DNA of 64,000 nt from Chloroflexota bacterium (GCA_013388685.1 JACAET010000061.1:27322-91321), one strand, 5' to 3'. Shown: positions 41,036 through 50,065, counted from the stretch's first letter. Program-made: numbers and translations. The notes: generated by a model from the letters alone, not told the origin.

Positions 41036-41677
41036 TCACCTTTTAGTTATTCCCTCAAAAGGGACTTCGAAAACCAGCGGACGCCGCATCGGAATATAGA
41101 GCAGATTGCACACGCTGACATTTGCAAATACGGTTCGTCCATTTGCGCTTTGTCCAAACGCTTCGTGAATGTGCCCGAAGATATGCAAGGCAGGTTGGAT
41201 GTGCTCCACCGCCTCGAGCAACTCGCGGCAGCCCACCCGGCTTCCAAACAGGGTGCGGTCATTGTATCCATATGGAGGGGTGTGGGTGATTAAAATGTCC
41301 GTCTCCGGTGGGATGCGTTCCCACTGTGCGCGGAGCGATTTGCGCGGCAGGTTGAATGCCATATTTCGGAACACGGGTTGCCACGGGCTGCCATAGAATT
41401 TGACTCCCTGAATCATGATGGTTTCATCCTGTAAATAAACGGCGTTGGTCAAACGCGCCCGGCTGTCATTGAGCCGGGTCTCAAAGCAGGTGTCGTGATT
41501 CCCTGCAATGACGAGTTTGCAGGGATGAGGCAGGCTTCCCAGTAATTCGTTGAATTTCACGACCTCGTCAAGGCTGCCATGCATCGTCATGTCACCCGCA
41601 AATATCAATACATCCCCCTCAGGGATTTTGTGCCAGGGGCGAAATCCATGTGTATCGCTGAATGCGACGATTTTCAT
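41036..41677 (-). CDS. Calcineurin-like metallophosphoesterase
   Basis: 213 aa. Metal motifs: FSDTHG (about residues 6-11), GDMTMHG (about 28-34), AGNHDTCFE (about 58-66), THTPPYG (about 131-137) and GHIHEAFG (about 167-174), all typical of the family (D-H, GD, GNHD, H, GHxH). It likely acts on a phosphodiester or phosphate; the short length and end resemble the MPPED1/2-like group. Start has GGCAGGA upstream. Confidence 0.85.
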   Translation of the reverse strand: MKIVAFSDTHGFRPWHKIPEGDVLIFAGDMTMHGSLDEVVKFNELLGSLPHPCKLVIAGNHDTCFETRLNDSRARLTNAVYLQDETIMIQGVKFYGSPWQPVFRNMAFNLPRKSLRAQWERIPPETDILITHTPPYGYNDRTLFGSRVGCRELLEAVEHIQPALHIFGHIHEAFGQSANGRTVFANVSVCNLLYIPMRRPLVFEVPFEGITKR

Positions 41678-41765
41678 ATTCCTGCCATATCAACCTTATC
41701 AACAGATCTTGCCCCTCCCGGCGAGACCTCACTGTCCCATGCTTTGCTCCCTTTCCTCTACTCCC

Positions 41766-43025
41766 TTACTTGTGCAAATTCTTCGCCGCGATGAATGACA
41801 GCCCGTTGGCGGTCAGGTCTCTTGCGGTGCGGTTTGCCGCTTCCACTTTGAGCAGGAAGTTATTTTGCAGGTTGTCCCAGTCGCCGCTTTCGATGACTTC
41901 TTTTTTCTCGCGGAAGTAATCCAGGATGTCGGAGGGGTGAGCGAGGGTTTGCTCCACTTCGGGATCGCCGCCTTCATGCTTGGCGGCGATGTTCGCCACG
42001 TGGTCGGCAATCTCGATCAGTTCGGTGCGGCGGTTGTAGGGTTGGACGACGATGCTCTTCCACGTCTCGGTGATGTGATGCTCGAAGCGGATGACCTTCT
42101 CGAAGCCGAGCGCCTTGCGAAATTGGGCGGTCAGTTCCATGGTCTGGTTGTTGATCGAATTGGACCAGTTGAAGCCAATGAGCGGGCTGGTGCCGTCCTC
42201 GCGGCTGAACAGTTTTGCCATCGTCATGATCCACAGCGCATGGTAAGGATTGTCGCTGCCGAAGAAGACGCTGATCTTGAAGTTGATGTTTACGCCCAGT
42301 TTGTAGAGCAGGAAGCCGAGCAATATCGTGCCTGCGTTGAAGTTCAAAACGTGCTGAACGCCGTAGGTGGTGTAGTAATACAGGAATTCGTCCAGCCATT
42401 GCAGGGCATGTTCGTTGGGCTGACCGATGCCGCCGAAGTAGCCTGTGATGGTGGCGGGACCGCCCAGATGCGGATTCGAGCCGTCGCTGCCTTTGGTATC
42501 CAGCGTCTCGACGAAGGATGCGCCGATGATATCCAGCGCGGCAACGATGGCGGGCAGGTCGCCGTCGGCTTCGGATTCTTTCATCTTGCGGACGGCGATG
42601 AAGCGCCCGGGGACGAGCGTCTTGTTTGCAATTGCCTGCTCTGCCATGACGCGAATCCAGGGGAAGTATTGCAGGGCGGAGACTTCGAGAGTCACAGCGT
42701 AGCGGTCCTTGAATTTGGTGGAGTCGGCTCGAGGTCCAAGCACGCGGCGGCGATACTCCTTCACAGAGATGAACGCGCCTTTGTCGCGCTGTTCGATCAG
42801 CCAGTTCAAATCCTTGATCGCTTCGGGCTGGCGTTCCTGTACAATTTTGAACAGGTTTTCCATCTTGCGCGCCTGCTTGTGCTTGCGGTTGATTTCTTCG
42901 GGCGTGCCGTATTTTGCGACCACAGCGAGGAAATCCTTCATCACTTGCGAGTTGGGGTCGAGCAAAACGGAATTGATGGCTTTGAGTTTGTCAGGAGAGA
43001 TTTTTAGAAGTTTTTGTTGGTTCAT
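41766..43025 (-). CDS. Unrecognised 419-aa soluble protein before panB
   Basis: 419 aa, no signal peptide or membrane helix. Residues 1-80 are helical and basic (DKLKAINSVLLDPNSQVMKDF). The middle (about 195-330) has Gly/Asn/His-rich blocks (NPHLGGPATITGYFGGIG; YGVQHVLNFNAG; FGSDNPYHALWIMTMAKLF; FEHHITETW) that look like strands and helices of a barrel or a substrate pocket, and suggest an enzyme. I cannot place the family. It lies 62 bp downstream of panB in the same direction, so it may be linked to pantothenate or branched-chain keto acid metabolism. Confidence 0.6.
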   Translation of the reverse strand: MNQQKLLKISPDKLKAINSVLLDPNSQVMKDFLAVVAKYGTPEEINRKHKQARKMENLFKIVQERQPEAIKDLNWLIEQRDKGAFISVKEYRRRVLGPRADSTKFKDRYAVTLEVSALQYFPWIRVMAEQAIANKTLVPGRFIAVRKMKESEADGDLPAIVAALDIIGASFVETLDTKGSDGSNPHLGGPATITGYFGGIGQPNEHALQWLDEFLYYYTTYGVQHVLNFNAGTILLGFLLYKLGVNINFKISVFFGSDNPYHALWIMTMAKLFSREDGTSPLIGFNWSNSINNQTMELTAQFRKALGFEKVIRFEHHITETWKSIVVQPYNRRTELIEIADHVANIAAKHEGGDPEVEQTLAHPSDILDYFREKKEVIESGDWDNLQNNFLLKVEAANRTARDLTANGLSFIAAKNLHK

Positions 43026-43087
43026 TTTGACTCTATTGGAGGAGGTACCGGGTAATTAGAAATCTCCAATTACCAGGAACGAATCGC

Positions 43088-43954
43088 TTATGTCAACATT
43101 TTCTTGAGTTCTTCGTATTCCTCATCGGGCATTCCGAAGTAATTCTCAGGCGCGGGGAACTGGCGCCCGATGACTTCATCGTGATAGTTCTTCAGCCCGT
43201 TGAGAATGACTTCGCCCGCGTTGCCATAGACTTTTGCCATCTTCGGCTTGAACTTGGGATACAGCCCGAACATGTCGTGATAGATGAGCAGTTGTCCGTG
43301 CGCATGCGGACCCGAGCCAAGCGACATGATGATGCAGTTCTCGGCGCGCTCGGTGATGAGTTGACAGAGACGGTCAGGGACCAGTTCGAGCAGGATGGCG
43401 CAGGCACCGGCTTTTTCGAGGGCTTTGGCGTCATCGGCGATTTTCTTTGCCAGCGCGGCAGACTTCCCTTGCAGGCGGAAGCCTCCCAGCGCGGCAACCG
43501 ACTGCGGCGTGAGCCCCAGGTGACCGATGGCGGGAATGCCCGCATCCACGATGGCTTTGACGCGGTCTGCCATGGCTGCGCCGCCCTCCAGTTTGATGGC
43601 GTCACAGCCCGCCTCAGCCATGAATCGCCCCGCATTGCGGACGGCTGTCTCGACGCCTGGCTGGTAACTCATATACGGCATATCGCCGACCAAAAAAGCC
43701 GTCGGCGCGCCTCGGCGGACGGCTTGCGTGTGGCGGATCATATCGTCCATCGTTACCGGCAGGGTGCTGTCGTAGCCGAGCATGGTCATGCCCAGGCTGT
43801 CGCCGACCAGAATCATCTCGATGCCCGCCTGCTCTTGCAGGTAGGCGGTGGGATAATCGTAGCAGGTCAGCCAGGTGATGGGTTCGCCTTTTTTGACCTT
43901 CTCGAATAGGTAGGGCAGGGTGATTTTCTTGCGGGGGGTAACGTTTTCAGGCAT
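43088..43954 (-). CDS. panB: 3-methyl-2-oxobutanoate hydroxymethyltransferase
   Basis: 288 aa. LTCYDYPTAYLQEQAGIEMILVGDSLGMTMLGYDSTLPVTMDDM is the ketopantoate-synthase opening; visible too are DMPYMSYQ, KLEGG (about 116-120) and GHLGLTPQSV (about 138-147). It adds a one-carbon unit from methylene-THF to 2-ketoisovalerate, the first step to pantothenate and CoA. No panC, panD or panE in this window. GGAG site before the ATG. Confidence 0.96.
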   Translation of the reverse strand: MPENVTPRKKITLPYLFEKVKKGEPITWLTCYDYPTAYLQEQAGIEMILVGDSLGMTMLGYDSTLPVTMDDMIRHTQAVRRGAPTAFLVGDMPYMSYQPGVETAVRNAGRFMAEAGCDAIKLEGGAAMADRVKAIVDAGIPAIGHLGLTPQSVAALGGFRLQGKSAALAKKIADDAKALEKAGACAILLELVPDRLCQLITERAENCIIMSLGSGPHAHGQLLIYHDMFGLYPKFKPKMAKVYGNAGEVILNGLKNYHDEVIGRQFPAPENYFGMPDEEYEELKKMLT

Positions 43955-44146
43955 GGGATTCTCCGTTGGTCGGGTGGGAGGAAAACAGGATTGAATGTTG
44001 ACAAACCGGCTGTCGTTCCGGTTTTGTTTCTACTATAGCACGGAAGCGTTCCTGCCGCTTCTGCCGAATTTCCTCGTCGCGGCGACGGATGTCCGAATTT
44101 TACTACCGTCATCGTCGTACAAGCCAGCGATGTATTCGACTTGTGC

Positions 44147-44170
44147 TATAATAGTTGCAATTTGCAACTA
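44147..44170 (+). promoter_or_regulatory. Promoter -10 and MarR operator palindrome
   Basis: TATAAT at 44147-44152 is overlapped at its end by the perfect 19-bp palindrome TAGTTGCAA T TTGCAACTA (44152-44170). The palindrome covers the start of transcription and ends 10 bp before the MarR ATG (44180). No strong -35 is seen. Binding by the MarR-family product would repress its own gene and the exporter that follows. Confidence 0.7.
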
Positions 44171-44179
44171 ATTTGCGGC

Positions 44180-44620
44180 ATGACCGAATCCGATCTGATT
44201 GACGTTTTCTGGGAAAGCATCCCGCCTGTCTGGCGGCAGACGCGGGCTTACATCCGCGCCGTCGCGGCGGAACGCTTCGGTCTGACTGTTGAGCAGTTTC
44301 AGGCATTGCGCCGCATTCGTAAAGGATACGATCTGGTCAGCGGGCTGGCGGAAGAGGGGCGGCTCAGCCGTTCGCAAGCCAGCCGCGCCGTGGACGCGCT
44401 GGCGCGCAGGAAGCTGGTCACGCGCCTGCCGGATGCCGCCGACCGCCGCCATGTTCGCCTTTCGCTCACGGCAAAAGGTGAGCAAACCCTCTCCGCCATC
44501 TATGCCGAAACGGAGATCTGGCTCGGCGAACGCTTTCGATCGCTCTCCTTCGGTCAATCGCAGGAGATTGTCCGCGCTCTCTCCCTTCTACGCGACGTCT
44601 TTGCATCTCCCAAATCCTGA
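44180..44620 (+). CDS. MarR-family transcriptional regulator
   Basis: 146 aa. Winged helix: FGLTVEQFQALRRIRKGYDLVSGLA, LSRSQASRAVDALARRKLVTRLPDAADRRHVRLSLTAKG (about residues 35-108). The DRR-(x)-V-R-L-(S/T)-L-T-x-K-G wing is a MarR hallmark. It probably senses a small aromatic or drug-like molecule and lets the ABC exporter genes be expressed. Start at 44180; a longer frame from 44141 covers the operator. Confidence 0.86.
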   Translation: MTESDLIDVFWESIPPVWRQTRAYIRAVAAERFGLTVEQFQALRRIRKGYDLVSGLAEEGRLSRSQASRAVDALARRKLVTRLPDAADRRHVRLSLTAKGEQTLSAIYAETEIWLGERFRSLSFGQSQEIVRALSLLRDVFASPKS

Positions 44621-44634
44621 CTGATTTTCATCCC

Positions 44635-44666
44635 CTCAACCATTCGACCATCCGACTACCAGACTA
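44635..44666. repeat. Octanucleotide tandem repeat ending at the ABC exporter start codon
   Basis: Four exact 8-nt units at 44635, 44643, 44651 and 44659 (CTCAACCA, TTCGACCA, TCCGACTA, CCAGACTA), the last ending on the base before ATG 44667. Consensus is YYNRACYA. There is no Shine-Dalgarno sequence between the repeat and the start codon. Confidence 0.75.
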
Positions 44667-46463
44667 ATGATCCACCTCCTCAGACTCCGTACCACCCTCC
44701 AGCCCTACCTCGGCAAGATTCTCGTCAACCTGTTCATTTTGCTGGGCATCACCGCACTTTCGCTGGTCGTTCCGCGCGTCATTCGATCCGTGATAGACGA
44801 CGGGCTGGCGCGCGGCGAAACGACATACCTCATCCGCTCTGCGCTTCTTCTTCTCGGACTTGGCCTTGTCTCTGCCGTTCTGAATCTGTGCAACCGTTAC
44901 CTCTCGGAATGGATTGCCGCCCGCGTCGGCTACGACCTGCGCAACCGCATGTACGACCATATCCAGCATTTGCCATTCACCTACCATGACCATGTTCAGA
45001 GTGGGCAGTTGATTTCGCGCTGCATCGAGGACGTTCGCTCGATCGAACGATTTGCAGGCGGCTCGGTTGCCGAATTGATTCGGTTCGTCATCCTGACCAT
45101 CGGTATTCTCATCATCATGCTTGCGGATAACGTCCGCCTTGCCGTCATCGCCCTTCTGCCAATGGTTCCGCTCATTCTTATGACCTCCGGTTTCGGCACA
45201 AAAATTGGAAAACTCTTCTTTGCAGTGGATCAGGCTATCGGTGAGGTCTCGAATCGCTTGCAGGAGAACGTTGTTGGGGTGCAGGTGGTGCGCGCCTTTG
45301 CCCGTGAGAAGTACGAAATCCAGCGCTTCGACACCGCCAACAAGGAAGTATTCAGGACGTGGGTGCATGTCATTGACGAGTGGTCGAAGATCATGCCGAC
45401 CACCAACTGGCTGATTACGGTCAGCACCATCCTCATTCTGTGGTTTGGCGGGCGGATGGTCATCGATGGCACGTTGACCGTTGGCGCAGTGGTCGCGTTC
45501 AACGCTTACATTTTGATGATGGCGGAACCTGCCCAAGCCCTGACGGGGCTGGTCAACGCGGGCGGCGAAGCGGCGGCGGGCGCGCAACGTGTCTTCGAAG
45601 TGTTGGACACAAAACCTGAAATTAACACGCCGAAACATGCCGTCCTCCTCCCCACCCTGCGCGGTGAGGTGGAGTTCCGAAACGTGGGGTTGAAATACCA
45701 GAATGAACACACCGCCTCGCTCGAAGGCATTAACGTGCATATTCAGCCGAATCAAATCGTGGCTTTGATCGGACCGACGGGCTCGGGCAAGACGTCCCTC
45801 GTCAATCTCATTCCGCGCTTCTACGATGTGACCGAAGGTCAGGTGCTTGTGGACGATTATGATGTCTGCCATGTGGACTTGGTATCTTTGCGGCGGCAAA
45901 TCGGCATTGTCTTGCAGACCTCGCTCCTGTTCTCTGATACCATCAAAGCCAATATTGCCTATGGTCGTCCCGATGCGACGATGGATGAGATCATCGCCGC
46001 TGCCAAAGCCGCGCAGGCGCATACTTTCATCATGGGCTTTCCGAACGGTTACGAGACCATCGTCGGTGAGCGCGGTGTGACGCTTTCGGGCGGGCAGCGC
46101 CAACGCGTGGCAATTGCGCGCGCCCTGTTGATGAATCCGCGGATTTTGATCCTGGACGACTCCACTTCCTCGGTGGATACCCAGACTGAAAAACTCATTC
46201 AAGCCGCGCTGGATACCCTGATGGAAGGGCGAACGACCTTTGTCATCGCGCACCGCCTTTCAACCGTGAGACGCGCCGATTTGATTCTGGTCATGGATAA
46301 GGGGCGGATTGTCGAACGCGGTACGCACGAGGAATTGCTCAAACTCGGCGGCTTGTACAGGGAAATCCACGATCTGCAATTGGTGGATCACGCCGTATTT
46401 GCCGAAGAGATGGAAAAGATCGAAAAATCATCTTCGCTTGCGCATACGAAAGAAACTTTCTAA
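44667..46463 (+). CDS. ABC exporter half with degenerate Walker B (heterodimer subunit 1)
   Basis: 598 aa: six-helix exporter domain (about 1-320) and nucleotide-binding domain (about 340-575). Walker A GPTGSGKTS, signature LSGGQRQR, but Walker B ends LILDDSTSSVD, with Asp in place of the catalytic Glu (about residue 498). As in BmrC/TM287-type proteins, the site it provides would not hydrolyse ATP. It pairs with the gene at 46512 and is likely a multidrug or lipid exporter under MarR control. Confidence 0.88.
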   Translation: MIHLLRLRTTLQPYLGKILVNLFILLGITALSLVVPRVIRSVIDDGLARGETTYLIRSALLLLGLGLVSAVLNLCNRYLSEWIAARVGYDLRNRMYDHIQHLPFTYHDHVQSGQLISRCIEDVRSIERFAGGSVAELIRFVILTIGILIIMLADNVRLAVIALLPMVPLILMTSGFGTKIGKLFFAVDQAIGEVSNRLQENVVGVQVVRAFAREKYEIQRFDTANKEVFRTWVHVIDEWSKIMPTTNWLITVSTILILWFGGRMVIDGTLTVGAVVAFNAYILMMAEPAQALTGLVNAGGEAAAGAQRVFEVLDTKPEINTPKHAVLLPTLRGEVEFRNVGLKYQNEHTASLEGINVHIQPNQIVALIGPTGSGKTSLVNLIPRFYDVTEGQVLVDDYDVCHVDLVSLRRQIGIVLQTSLLFSDTIKANIAYGRPDATMDEIIAAAKAAQAHTFIMGFPNGYETIVGERGVTLSGGQRQRVAIARALLMNPRILILDDSTSSVDTQTEKLIQAALDTLMEGRTTFVIAHRLSTVRRADLILVMDKGRIVERGTHEELLKLGGLYREIHDLQLVDHAVFAEEMEKIEKSSSLAHTKETF

Positions 46464-46501
46464 CCTGCCAGCTTGCTAACTCGCCAACCTTCCAACCCGA
46501 A
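46462..46501. repeat. Octanucleotide tandem repeat between the two ABC exporter genes
   Basis: Five 8-nt units in exact phase at 46462, 46470, 46478, 46486 and 46494 (AACCTGCC, AGCTTGCT, AACTCGCC, AACCTTCC, AACCCGAA). It starts inside the TAA stop of the first gene and ends 10 bp before the ATG at 46512. Same octamer family as at 7724-7755. Confidence 0.8.
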
Positions 46502-46511
46502 ATCGCACCCC

Positions 46512-48305
46512 ATGACACGAATCACGCCTCCCGCTTTCATCACCCAATCTGAAGAAGCCTACGACAAGGGATACGACCCCAAAGTGGCGCGCGGACTGCT
46601 TCAATTCGTCAAACCATACACCCGGCAGATGTTCATTTCCCTGATCTTCATGATCATTGTCACGGCCGCGGCGGTCTCTGGACCGTACTTCGTCAAGCTG
46701 GCGATTGACGAAGGCATCGGCAAGCGCGACGTCTCCGTCCTGCGCAACATCGTCGTCGCCTACTTCATCGTGGCGGGCGTTCAAATCGTCACAAACTTTT
46801 ATCGCGTGCGCATCATGTCCCGCGTGGGACAGCACGTTTTATACGACGTTCGCACGGCAATGTTCGATCATTTGCAGAAACTTTCGTTGAGTTTCTACAA
46901 CCGCTACAGCGTCGGTCGCGTCATCACGCGCGTCATCAACGACGTGGGGACACTGCGCGAGTTCATCACCTGGGCAGTGCTGGCGATTGTGCGCAACCTG
47001 CTTGCCATTCTCGGCACGCTTATCGCCATGCTCTCGCTCAATTTGCGTTTGTCGCTGATTACCTTTGCGGTCATCCCATTGATGGTGCTTGCCACTTACC
47101 TCTATCGCAACATGGCGCGGCGCAATTATCGCAAAGTGCGAGCCGCTGTCTCGTGGACGAACTCGGTGCTGGCGGAAAACGTCAACGGCGTGCGCGTGGT
47201 GCAGGCATTCTCGCGGCAGGCGTATAACTTCTCGAACTTCAAAGACTACGTCAATCGCTACTTCCTCGAAACGAGCCTCGACGCGGCAAAGGTCGCCTCC
47301 GCCTTTACGCCCGTGGTGGACGTGCTTGGTGCCATTGCAACCGCCCTCGTCGTCTATCTTGGCGGCACGGCTGTACTGGGCGAATCCATTACGGCGGGCG
47401 TGTTGATCGCCTTCGTCCTCTACATTGACCGTCTCTTCGACCCCATTCGCGACCTGAGCCGCCGCTTCGACACGCTTCAATCCACGATGGCAGGCGGCGA
47501 ACGCATTCTCGAACTGCTCAATACGCCGATAGAGGTTCGAGATGCGGAAGATGCCCTCGAAATGCCGCCCATTGTCGGCGAGGTTCGATTCGAAAACGTC
47601 TCCTTCCATTACTCCGACGACCCCACCCTCGTCCTTGATGGAATCAACCTCCATGTGGACGCCGGGCAAATAGTGGCGCTGGTGGGGGAGACGGGCGCCG
47701 GCAAGACGACCATCGTCAAATTGCTGGCGCGCTTCCACGACCCGACCTCAGGCTGTGTGCGCGTGGATGGCATTGACTTGCGGAGGGTGACTCAGGGCAG
47801 CCTGCGGCGGCAGATGGGCATGGTGCTGCAAGATCCATTTTTGTTCAACGGCACGGTGAAGGAAAACATCCTGTTCGGCAGGCTGGATGCAACCGATGAA
47901 GAGGTGATCGCCGCCGCCAAGGCGGTCGGCGCGCACGATTTCATTGTCGGCTTGAAAAACGGATACGAGACCTCTGTGGAGGAAGGCGGTGCGACTTTGA
48001 GTGTGGGGCAGCGCCAATTGATCTCGTTTGCGCGTGCCTTGCTTGCCGATCCGCGGATTTTGATTTTGGATGAGGCGACCTCATCGGTGGACACACAGAC
48101 CGAGCAGATCATTCAACGGGCTCTGGCGACTCTGCTGACGAGACGCACGTCCTTTGTGATCGCGCATCGCCTTTCGACCATCACGACTGCGGATAAAATT
48201 GTGGTCATTCACGATGGAAAGATTATCGAACAGGGAACACATAACGAGTTGTTGGCGAAGCAGGGGATGTATTATGAACTTTATCAAACGGGATTTCGGG
48301 AGTAG
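46512..48305 (+). CDS. ABC exporter half with canonical Walker B (heterodimer subunit 2)
   Basis: 597 aa, six-helix exporter plus nucleotide-binding domain. Walker A GETGAGKTT, Walker B LILDEATSSVD with the catalytic Glu intact, but signature LSVGQRQ instead of LSGGQ. Together with subunit 1 this gives one consensus and one degenerate ATP site, the asymmetric pattern of BmrCD/TM287-288. The ATG at 46512 was chosen as first after the repeat and as start of MTRITPPAFITQ. Confidence 0.88.
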   Translation: MTRITPPAFITQSEEAYDKGYDPKVARGLLQFVKPYTRQMFISLIFMIIVTAAAVSGPYFVKLAIDEGIGKRDVSVLRNIVVAYFIVAGVQIVTNFYRVRIMSRVGQHVLYDVRTAMFDHLQKLSLSFYNRYSVGRVITRVINDVGTLREFITWAVLAIVRNLLAILGTLIAMLSLNLRLSLITFAVIPLMVLATYLYRNMARRNYRKVRAAVSWTNSVLAENVNGVRVVQAFSRQAYNFSNFKDYVNRYFLETSLDAAKVASAFTPVVDVLGAIATALVVYLGGTAVLGESITAGVLIAFVLYIDRLFDPIRDLSRRFDTLQSTMAGGERILELLNTPIEVRDAEDALEMPPIVGEVRFENVSFHYSDDPTLVLDGINLHVDAGQIVALVGETGAGKTTIVKLLARFHDPTSGCVRVDGIDLRRVTQGSLRRQMGMVLQDPFLFNGTVKENILFGRLDATDEEVIAAAKAVGAHDFIVGLKNGYETSVEEGGATLSVGQRQLISFARALLADPRILILDEATSSVDTQTEQIIQRALATLLTRRTSFVIAHRLSTITTADKIVVIHDGKIIEQGTHNELLAKQGMYYELYQTGFRE

Positions 48306-48371
48306 TGTCAGCGTTGCACGAAAGCGCGTAATTAACGTTCTCTAACGTCAACGGTACCTAAAAGGCGTAGC

Positions 48372-49793
48372 ATGAGCAACATCCGTCCACATTTGACTTT
48401 ATTGACCGAAGAACAGAAGCACGATGTTCACCAGTACGCCGTGCAGGTGCTGGAAACCGTCGGCGTGCGCGTGGACTCGCCGTCGGCGTTGAGGATGCTC
48501 GAGAAACGAGTCGGCAGTTCCAACGTCGAGGGAAGAACCGTGCGGATACCGGGCGAATTGATCGAGTGGGCGATTCGAACCGCGCCGAAGCGCATCCAGG
48601 TCTTTGACCGGAGAGGAAATCCGCAATTCCAGGTCGGCGGGGCGGAGGACCGTATCCGTTTTGGAATCGGGGTGACGGCGTTGTATTATCAAGAGCCCGA
48701 GACGGATACGCCGGTGTTGTTCGAGCGAAAACATATGCGCGACATGGTGCGGCTGGGGAATAAACTGCCGCACTACGATATGGTCTCGACGGTGGGAATT
48801 GTGCGCGATGTACCTGAGCACCTGACCGACGTATACGGGAGCCTGGAGCATTTTGCGAACGGGACGAAGCCGATGGTCTTGCTGGTTTCGGATGAGCACA
48901 AGTTCGAAGAGGTCCTGCGCATGTTCGAAACCCTGCACGGTGACTTGGGCGGGAAGCCGTTCATCATCCCATATTTCAACCCTGTTTCGCCGCTGGTGAT
49001 GAATGAAGGCACGGTGGATAAAATGCGGGTTGCCATCGAACGCGGACTTCCTGTGATCATTTCGAATTACAGTATGTCGGGTGCGACCACGCCGATCACA
49101 CCGGCTGGGACGCTGGCAGTGCTGCTGGCGGAACTATTGGCGGCACTCGTCATTGGGCAAATGTATAAAGAAGGCGCGCCGATGCTGTTGGGGATGCTGC
49201 CGGTCTATTTCGACATGAAGACCCTGATGAATTTCTACGACCCGCAGAGCATCCTGGTCAATCTGGCATGTGCGGAGATGATGGCGTTTTATGGCATTCC
49301 ACACTGCGGGACTTCGGGAAGCGGCACCGGCTGGGGCATGGACCTGCTCGCCGCCGAAACTTACTGGATGAACACCCTGACGTTCGCGCTGACCAAGGGC
49401 GGGCTTGCGCCGTTCGTCGGCGACACGCTCGGCTCGAAAGCAATTTCCCCCTTGACCCTCATCTACTGTCACGAGATTATTGACCAGTGTCTGCGTATAG
49501 CCAATGGATTCCAGCTCGACAACGAACATACAGGATTAAAAGAAATACAGGCAACAGGCGCAGGCAAAAGCTTCATCACCGCGCCGACAACGCTCAAGAA
49601 ATACAAAACCGGCTACTACGTCAACTCCATTTTCCCGCGCTGGAGCATGGAGAAGTGGATCGAAGCGGGTCAACCGCACGCACAGAAGTGGCTGAGGGGG
49701 TATTCGATCGAATTCTTGAAGGATTTGCCTGTTCCGGAAGACCACGAGGAATTGATGAGGAAGGGGGAGGAGTTTATCAAGGCATTGGTGTGA
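48372..49793 (+). CDS. MttB-family (trimethylamine/glycine-betaine-type) corrinoid methyltransferase homologue
   Basis: 473 aa starting MSNIRPHLTLLTEEQKHDVHQYAVQVLETVGVRVDS, a well-known opening of the family. Blocks SGATTPITPAGTLAVLLAELLAALV (about 235-260) and YGIPHCGTSGSG (about 310-322) belong to the barrel. No in-frame TAG is present, so it is the non-pyrrolysine type; some of these demethylate glycine betaine or related quaternary amines. No corrinoid protein gene (MtbC-type) or MtbA homologue lies beside it in the window. AAAGGCG site before the ATG. Confidence 0.85.
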   Translation: MSNIRPHLTLLTEEQKHDVHQYAVQVLETVGVRVDSPSALRMLEKRVGSSNVEGRTVRIPGELIEWAIRTAPKRIQVFDRRGNPQFQVGGAEDRIRFGIGVTALYYQEPETDTPVLFERKHMRDMVRLGNKLPHYDMVSTVGIVRDVPEHLTDVYGSLEHFANGTKPMVLLVSDEHKFEEVLRMFETLHGDLGGKPFIIPYFNPVSPLVMNEGTVDKMRVAIERGLPVIISNYSMSGATTPITPAGTLAVLLAELLAALVIGQMYKEGAPMLLGMLPVYFDMKTLMNFYDPQSILVNLACAEMMAFYGIPHCGTSGSGTGWGMDLLAAETYWMNTLTFALTKGGLAPFVGDTLGSKAISPLTLIYCHEIIDQCLRIANGFQLDNEHTGLKEIQATGAGKSFITAPTTLKKYKTGYYVNSIFPRWSMEKWIEAGQPHAQKWLRGYSIEFLKDLPVPEDHEELMRKGEEFIKALV

Positions 49794-49859
49794 ATGTGAC
49801 ATCGTCACGACAAAAGACAGGTGACTTTTTGGCGCGAAATTCGATTACTAAGAAATGCC

Positions 49860-49888
49860 TTGACGTCCCAAATCACGGGTGATACACT
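49860..49888 (+). promoter_or_regulatory. Extended -10 promoter of the small transcript
   Basis: TTGACG (49860-49865), 17 bp, TGATACACT with TACACT at 49883-49888. The TG before the -10 strengthens it. Start expected near 49895. Confidence 0.6.
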
Positions 49889-49933
49889 CTCTTTGTCGCA
49901 AGTAAAATCTTTTCTGAAAGGAGGCACGCACAA

Positions 49934-49996
49934 ATGAAAGCCATCTTGTCTGCTGTACCACGTGTTTTGAGCGCGCCTCCCAAAGGTGAAATGTAA
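49934..49996 (+). CDS. 20-residue peptide MKAILSAVPRVLSAPPKGEM
   Basis: A short ORF with a strong AAAGGAGG site 9 bp upstream. The peptide is amphipathic at the start and Pro/Gly-rich at the end; no family is recognised. It may be a leader peptide or a small protein. Part of the ORF's own 3' end masks its ribosome site, so translation and folding are linked. Coding potential rests on the ribosome site alone. Confidence 0.4.
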   Translation: MKAILSAVPRVLSAPPKGEM

Positions 49997-50026
49997 TCGC
50001 GGATCTTCCGTTTCGATTGCCCTACC

Positions 50027-50065
50027 ACCGCAGGCGTGCCTGGCATCCCTGCGGTTTTTCTTTTT
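50027..50065 (+). terminator. Terminator of the small transcript
   Basis: ACCGCAGG pairs with CCTGCGGT (8 bp), with a small inner stem, followed by TTTTCTTTTT. It separates the small unit from the RIO kinase gene at 50152, whose transcription may depend on readthrough or another start. Confidence 0.85.

Noticed and set aside
43040..43085. Inverted GGTAATT...AATTACC sequence in the gap after panB as another tandem array
   Set aside because: It reads as an imperfect hairpin; no clean 7- or 8-nt phase is held for more than two units.
44664..46253. 529-codon minus-strand frame opposite the ABC exporter gene
   Set aside because: Antisense to a complete ABC exporter subunit; no motifs of its own.
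48372..49793. MttB homologue as pyrrolysine-containing trimethylamine methyltransferase
   Set aside because: No in-frame TAG codon occurs in the 473 codons, so it belongs to the non-pyrrolysine group.
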